Part shown: positions 61,553-64,000 of the stretch, piece by piece
Layout of the letters: every line of letters begins with the position of its first letter
How positions within the stretch are numbered: position 1 is the first letter of the stretch
Source: Prochlorococcus sp. AG-402-N08
GTDB taxonomy: Bacteria > Cyanobacteriota > Cyanobacteriia > PCC-6307 > Cyanobiaceae
Assembly (NCBI GenBank): GCA_003216535.1
Contig: QCIS01000003.1
Location: 95,263 to 159,262 of the forward strand
Direction of reading: 5' to 3'
DNA length: 64,000 nt
The notes under the pieces: generated by a model
Told to the model about the DNA's origin: nothing
The model's input: the letters and a program-made list of their open reading frames with translations, nothing else
Database searches by the model: none
Position numbers and translations under genes: made by a program

Positions 61553-64000
61553 AAAATATTACGAAAAATAATAAACAAAATAATTTAAGTTCTAAAATTA
61601 AACAGTTTTTCTCCACAAATGGATGGGAGCCACTACCCTATCAGATCGAATCTTGGGAAGCATTTTTAAATGGAGAGAGTGGAATAATACAAGTGCCTAC
61701 TGGATGCGGCAAAACTTATGCTGCATTAATGGGACCTCTATCAAAGATAGAAGATCCCAAGAATAATAAAAGTGTGAATATATTATTAATAACCCCTTTA
61801 AAAGCACTAAGTAGAGATCTAAAAAATTCCATACAATTAGCAGCTTTGCATTTTAATAAAGAAATCACTGTTGAAATTAGGAACGGGGATACAACCCCAT
61901 ATGAAAAGAAAAAGCAACTAGCTAAACCACCAAATATTCTTATTACCACTCCAGAGTCTTTATCTCTTTTACTTTCTAATAAAGAATCTAATAATCTGTT
62001 CAAGGAGTTGTCATCAATAATTATTGATGAATGGCATGAATTGATGGGTAGTAAAAGAGGAAACCAGTGCGAGTTATCTTTAAGTTGGCTAAGAGGTAAT
62101 ATAAAAAATTTACAAATTTGGGCAATGTCTGCAACTATTGGAAATATTGAAGAAGCAGCAAGAGCAATAGTTGGGATGAGCGCTATTAATCCCAAAATTA
62201 TAAGTACAAATATTCAAAAAGAGATCGAAATTATAAGTGTTTTACCAGAGGAGGAAACTACCTTTCCATGGAGTGGGCATCTTGGGATTAGAAGTCATTC
62301 TTCACTATTAAAAATCCTAGATAAAAATAAAAGCACCTTATTATTCACCAATACGAGAAATCAATCTGAAAGATGGTATCAATGTCTTAAATTTTGTCTC
62401 CCAGAGATGGAAGACAAAATTGCACTTCATCACGGCTCCCTGGATAAAGAAGATAGAAAAAGAGTTGAAGAAGGGGTTAAAGACGGATTAATAAAATGGG
62501 TAGTCTGCACCAGCTCGTTAGATTTGGGAGTTGACTTCCAACCTGTAGATCAAATAGTTCAAATTGGTAGTGCAAAGAATTTAGCTAGACTTATCCAAAG
62601 AGCGGGAAGAAGTGCTCATAGACCAGGTGGAAAATCAAAAATAATTTTTATGCCTACTAATTCCTTAGAGTTATTAGAGATTAGTGCAATGAGAAGAATA
62701 ATAAAAAGTGGTATATCTGAGGAAATTAGACTTCCTGAATTATCATATGATGTGCTTCTACAACATCTAATAAGTTTGGCATGTGGAAATGGCTTTGATC
62801 CGAAAATTGAGAAAGAAAGAATTAAAAATTGCTGGAGTTATAGAAACTTAAAAGATCAAGATTGGAATTGGTGTCTTGACTTTTTAGAATATGGAGGAAA
62901 ATGTCTTAAAGCATACCCAAAATATAAAAAGATAGTTAAAGAAGAATCACAAAATAATAATGAAAACTTTAAATATTTTGTAAAAGACAAATCTTTAATA
63001 AGAATGCATAAGTTCAATATTGGGACAATTACAAGTGACAAATTTGTGAATGTCAAATATATGAAAGGTAAATCTTTAGGTAATTTAGAGGAGAATTTTG
63101 CTTCAAAATTAAATCCCGGGGATACATTTTACTTTGCCGGTAAAATGCTTCAATTTGTAAGAATCAGAGATATGATTTTATACGTTAAAAAATCAACAAA
63201 AAAAAGTTCTCTAATTCCTGCATGGGTTGGAGGTCAAATGGCAATTTCTGATCTACTTTGTGAAAGTTTGAGAAAAGAAATAGATATATGCCATAAATTA
63301 GAAAATTATGATTACTTAAATCCTGAACTCAATTCATTACATCCAATATTGAAGAAACAAAAGGTTCTTTCAAATATCCCAAAGAAAGATGAATTCCTTA
63401 TGGAAATATATAAAACCAAGGAGTTATCAAATCTTTTTGTTTTTACACTTGATGGAAAATTTGTAAATGAAGGAATTGCATTTCTATGGGCTTTGAGATT
63501 GGCAAAATTAAAACAAGCTACATTTAATATTACTGCTAATGATTTTGGATTCAGCTTAACAACCTCAGAGGATTATGATTTTTCGATAATAAAAAAAGAA
63601 GCTGATTACTTTTTGGATAACCAAAAGTTAGAAGAAGATCTAGAAAATGCAATTAATTTTTCAGAATTAACAAAACGTAGATTTAAAAATATTGCCCAAA
63701 TAAGTGGACTAGTAAATCAAAATAATCCAACCAAAACAAAAACTTCTTCTCAACTTCAAATAAGTTCAAGTCTTTTCTACGATGTCTTCACTAAATATGA
63801 AGAAGGCCATCTTTTGATAAAACAATCAAATCAAGAAGTAAAAGAATATCAATTAGAAAATAAAAGGATATCTAGATCATTAGAAAGATTAAAAAATTTA
63901 AAAATAATATTAAATGAGATAAAAACTCCAACTCCTTTTGCTTTTCCTTTATTAGTCGAGAGACTTAAAAATACTTTAAGCAATGAACCAATAGAAAAAA
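61549..64000 (+). CDS. Ligase-associated DEXH-box (Lhr-like) helicase, 3' truncated by window edge
   Basis: My translation: MKNITKNNKQ...IIQVPTGCGKTYAALMG (Walker A)...IIIDEWHELMG (DEXH)...MSATIGNIEEA...QRAGRSAHRPGG; no stop before 64000, hence absent from the track; ATGA overlap with the ligase stop. Confidence 0.9.
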   Translation, partial: MKNITKNNKQNNLSSKIKQFFSTNGWEPLPYQIESWEAFLNGESGIIQVPTGCGKTYAALMGPLSKIEDPKNNKSVNILLITPLKALSRDLKNSIQLAALHFNKEITVEIRNGDTTPYEKKKQLAKPPNILITTPESLSLLLSNKESNNLFKELSSIIIDEWHELMGSKRGNQCELSLSWLRGNIKNLQIWAMSATIGNIEEAARAIVGMSAINPKIISTNIQKEIEIISVLPEEETTFPWSGHLGIRSHSSLLKILDKNKSTLLFTNTRNQSERWYQCLKFCLPEMEDKIALHHGSLDKEDRKRVEEGVKDGLIKWVVCTSSLDLGVDFQPVDQIVQIGSAKNLARLIQRAGRSAHRPGGKSKIIFMPTNSLELLEISAMRRIIKSGISEEIRLPELSYDVLLQHLISLACGNGFDPKIEKERIKNCWSYRNLKDQDWNWCLDFLEYGGKCLKAYPKYKKIVKEESQNNNENFKYFVKDKSLIRMHKFNIGTITSDKFVNVKYMKGKSLGNLEENFASKLNPGDTFYFAGKMLQFVRIRDMILYVKKSTKKSSLIPAWVGGQMAISDLLCESLRKEIDICHKLENYDYLNPELNSLHPILKKQKVLSNIPKKDEFLMEIYKTKELSNLFVFTLDGKFVNEGIAFLWALRLAKLKQATFNITANDFGFSLTTSEDYDFSIIKKEADYFLDNQKLEEDLENAINFSELTKRRFKNIAQISGLVNQNNPTKTKTSSQLQISSSLFYDVFTKYEEGHLLIKQSNQEVKEYQLENKRISRSLERLKNLKIILNEIKTPTPFAFPLLVERLKNTLSNEPIEK

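Noticed and set aside
61716-62195. 159-aa minus-strand ORF
   Set aside because: Antisense to the ligase-associated helicase, which has clear Walker A and DEXH motifs in the + frame.
1-64000. tRNA, rRNA, CRISPR arrays, transposases, prophage
   Set aside because: No cloverleaf-like segment, spaced direct repeats or mobile-element protein recognised in the intergenic regions by eye; tRNAscan-SE and Infernal would be decisive.

Overview
AT-rich, gene-dense cyanobacterial chromosome segment. Gene content, gene order and protein sequences fit a high-light Prochlorococcus; this is by recognition, no search was run. About 1-52 kb is core genome: ruvX/yqgF, proB, lpxD, leuB, prk, accD, adjacent class I and class II fructose-bisphosphate aldolases, purQ/purS, a CobW-type GTPase, upp, ilvD, pgl, gnd, glgC, hemA, glpX, rpe, ccsA, lptB, typA, chlP, glyS, sir, recG, tsf, rpsB, a devBCA-type exporter, pcyA, an M16 peptidase pair, sipA-like, ftsH, clpP, thf1/psb29 and petN. 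About 52.6-58.9 kb is a run of short, mostly uncharacterised ORFs on both strands. It includes several under 60 aa that the ORF track missed, a DUF2130-type protein and a free-standing IF-2 N-terminal-like protein. This leads directly into a ligase-associated DNA repair module (MBL-fold exonuclease, ATP-dependent DNA ligase, DEXH helicase) that runs off the right edge. The most notable non-coding signal is in the rpsB leader: two perfect inverted repeats are interleaved in the order expected for an H-type pseudoknot, just downstream of a plausible promoter. No tRNA, rRNA, CRISPR array, transposase or phage gene was recognised by eye.
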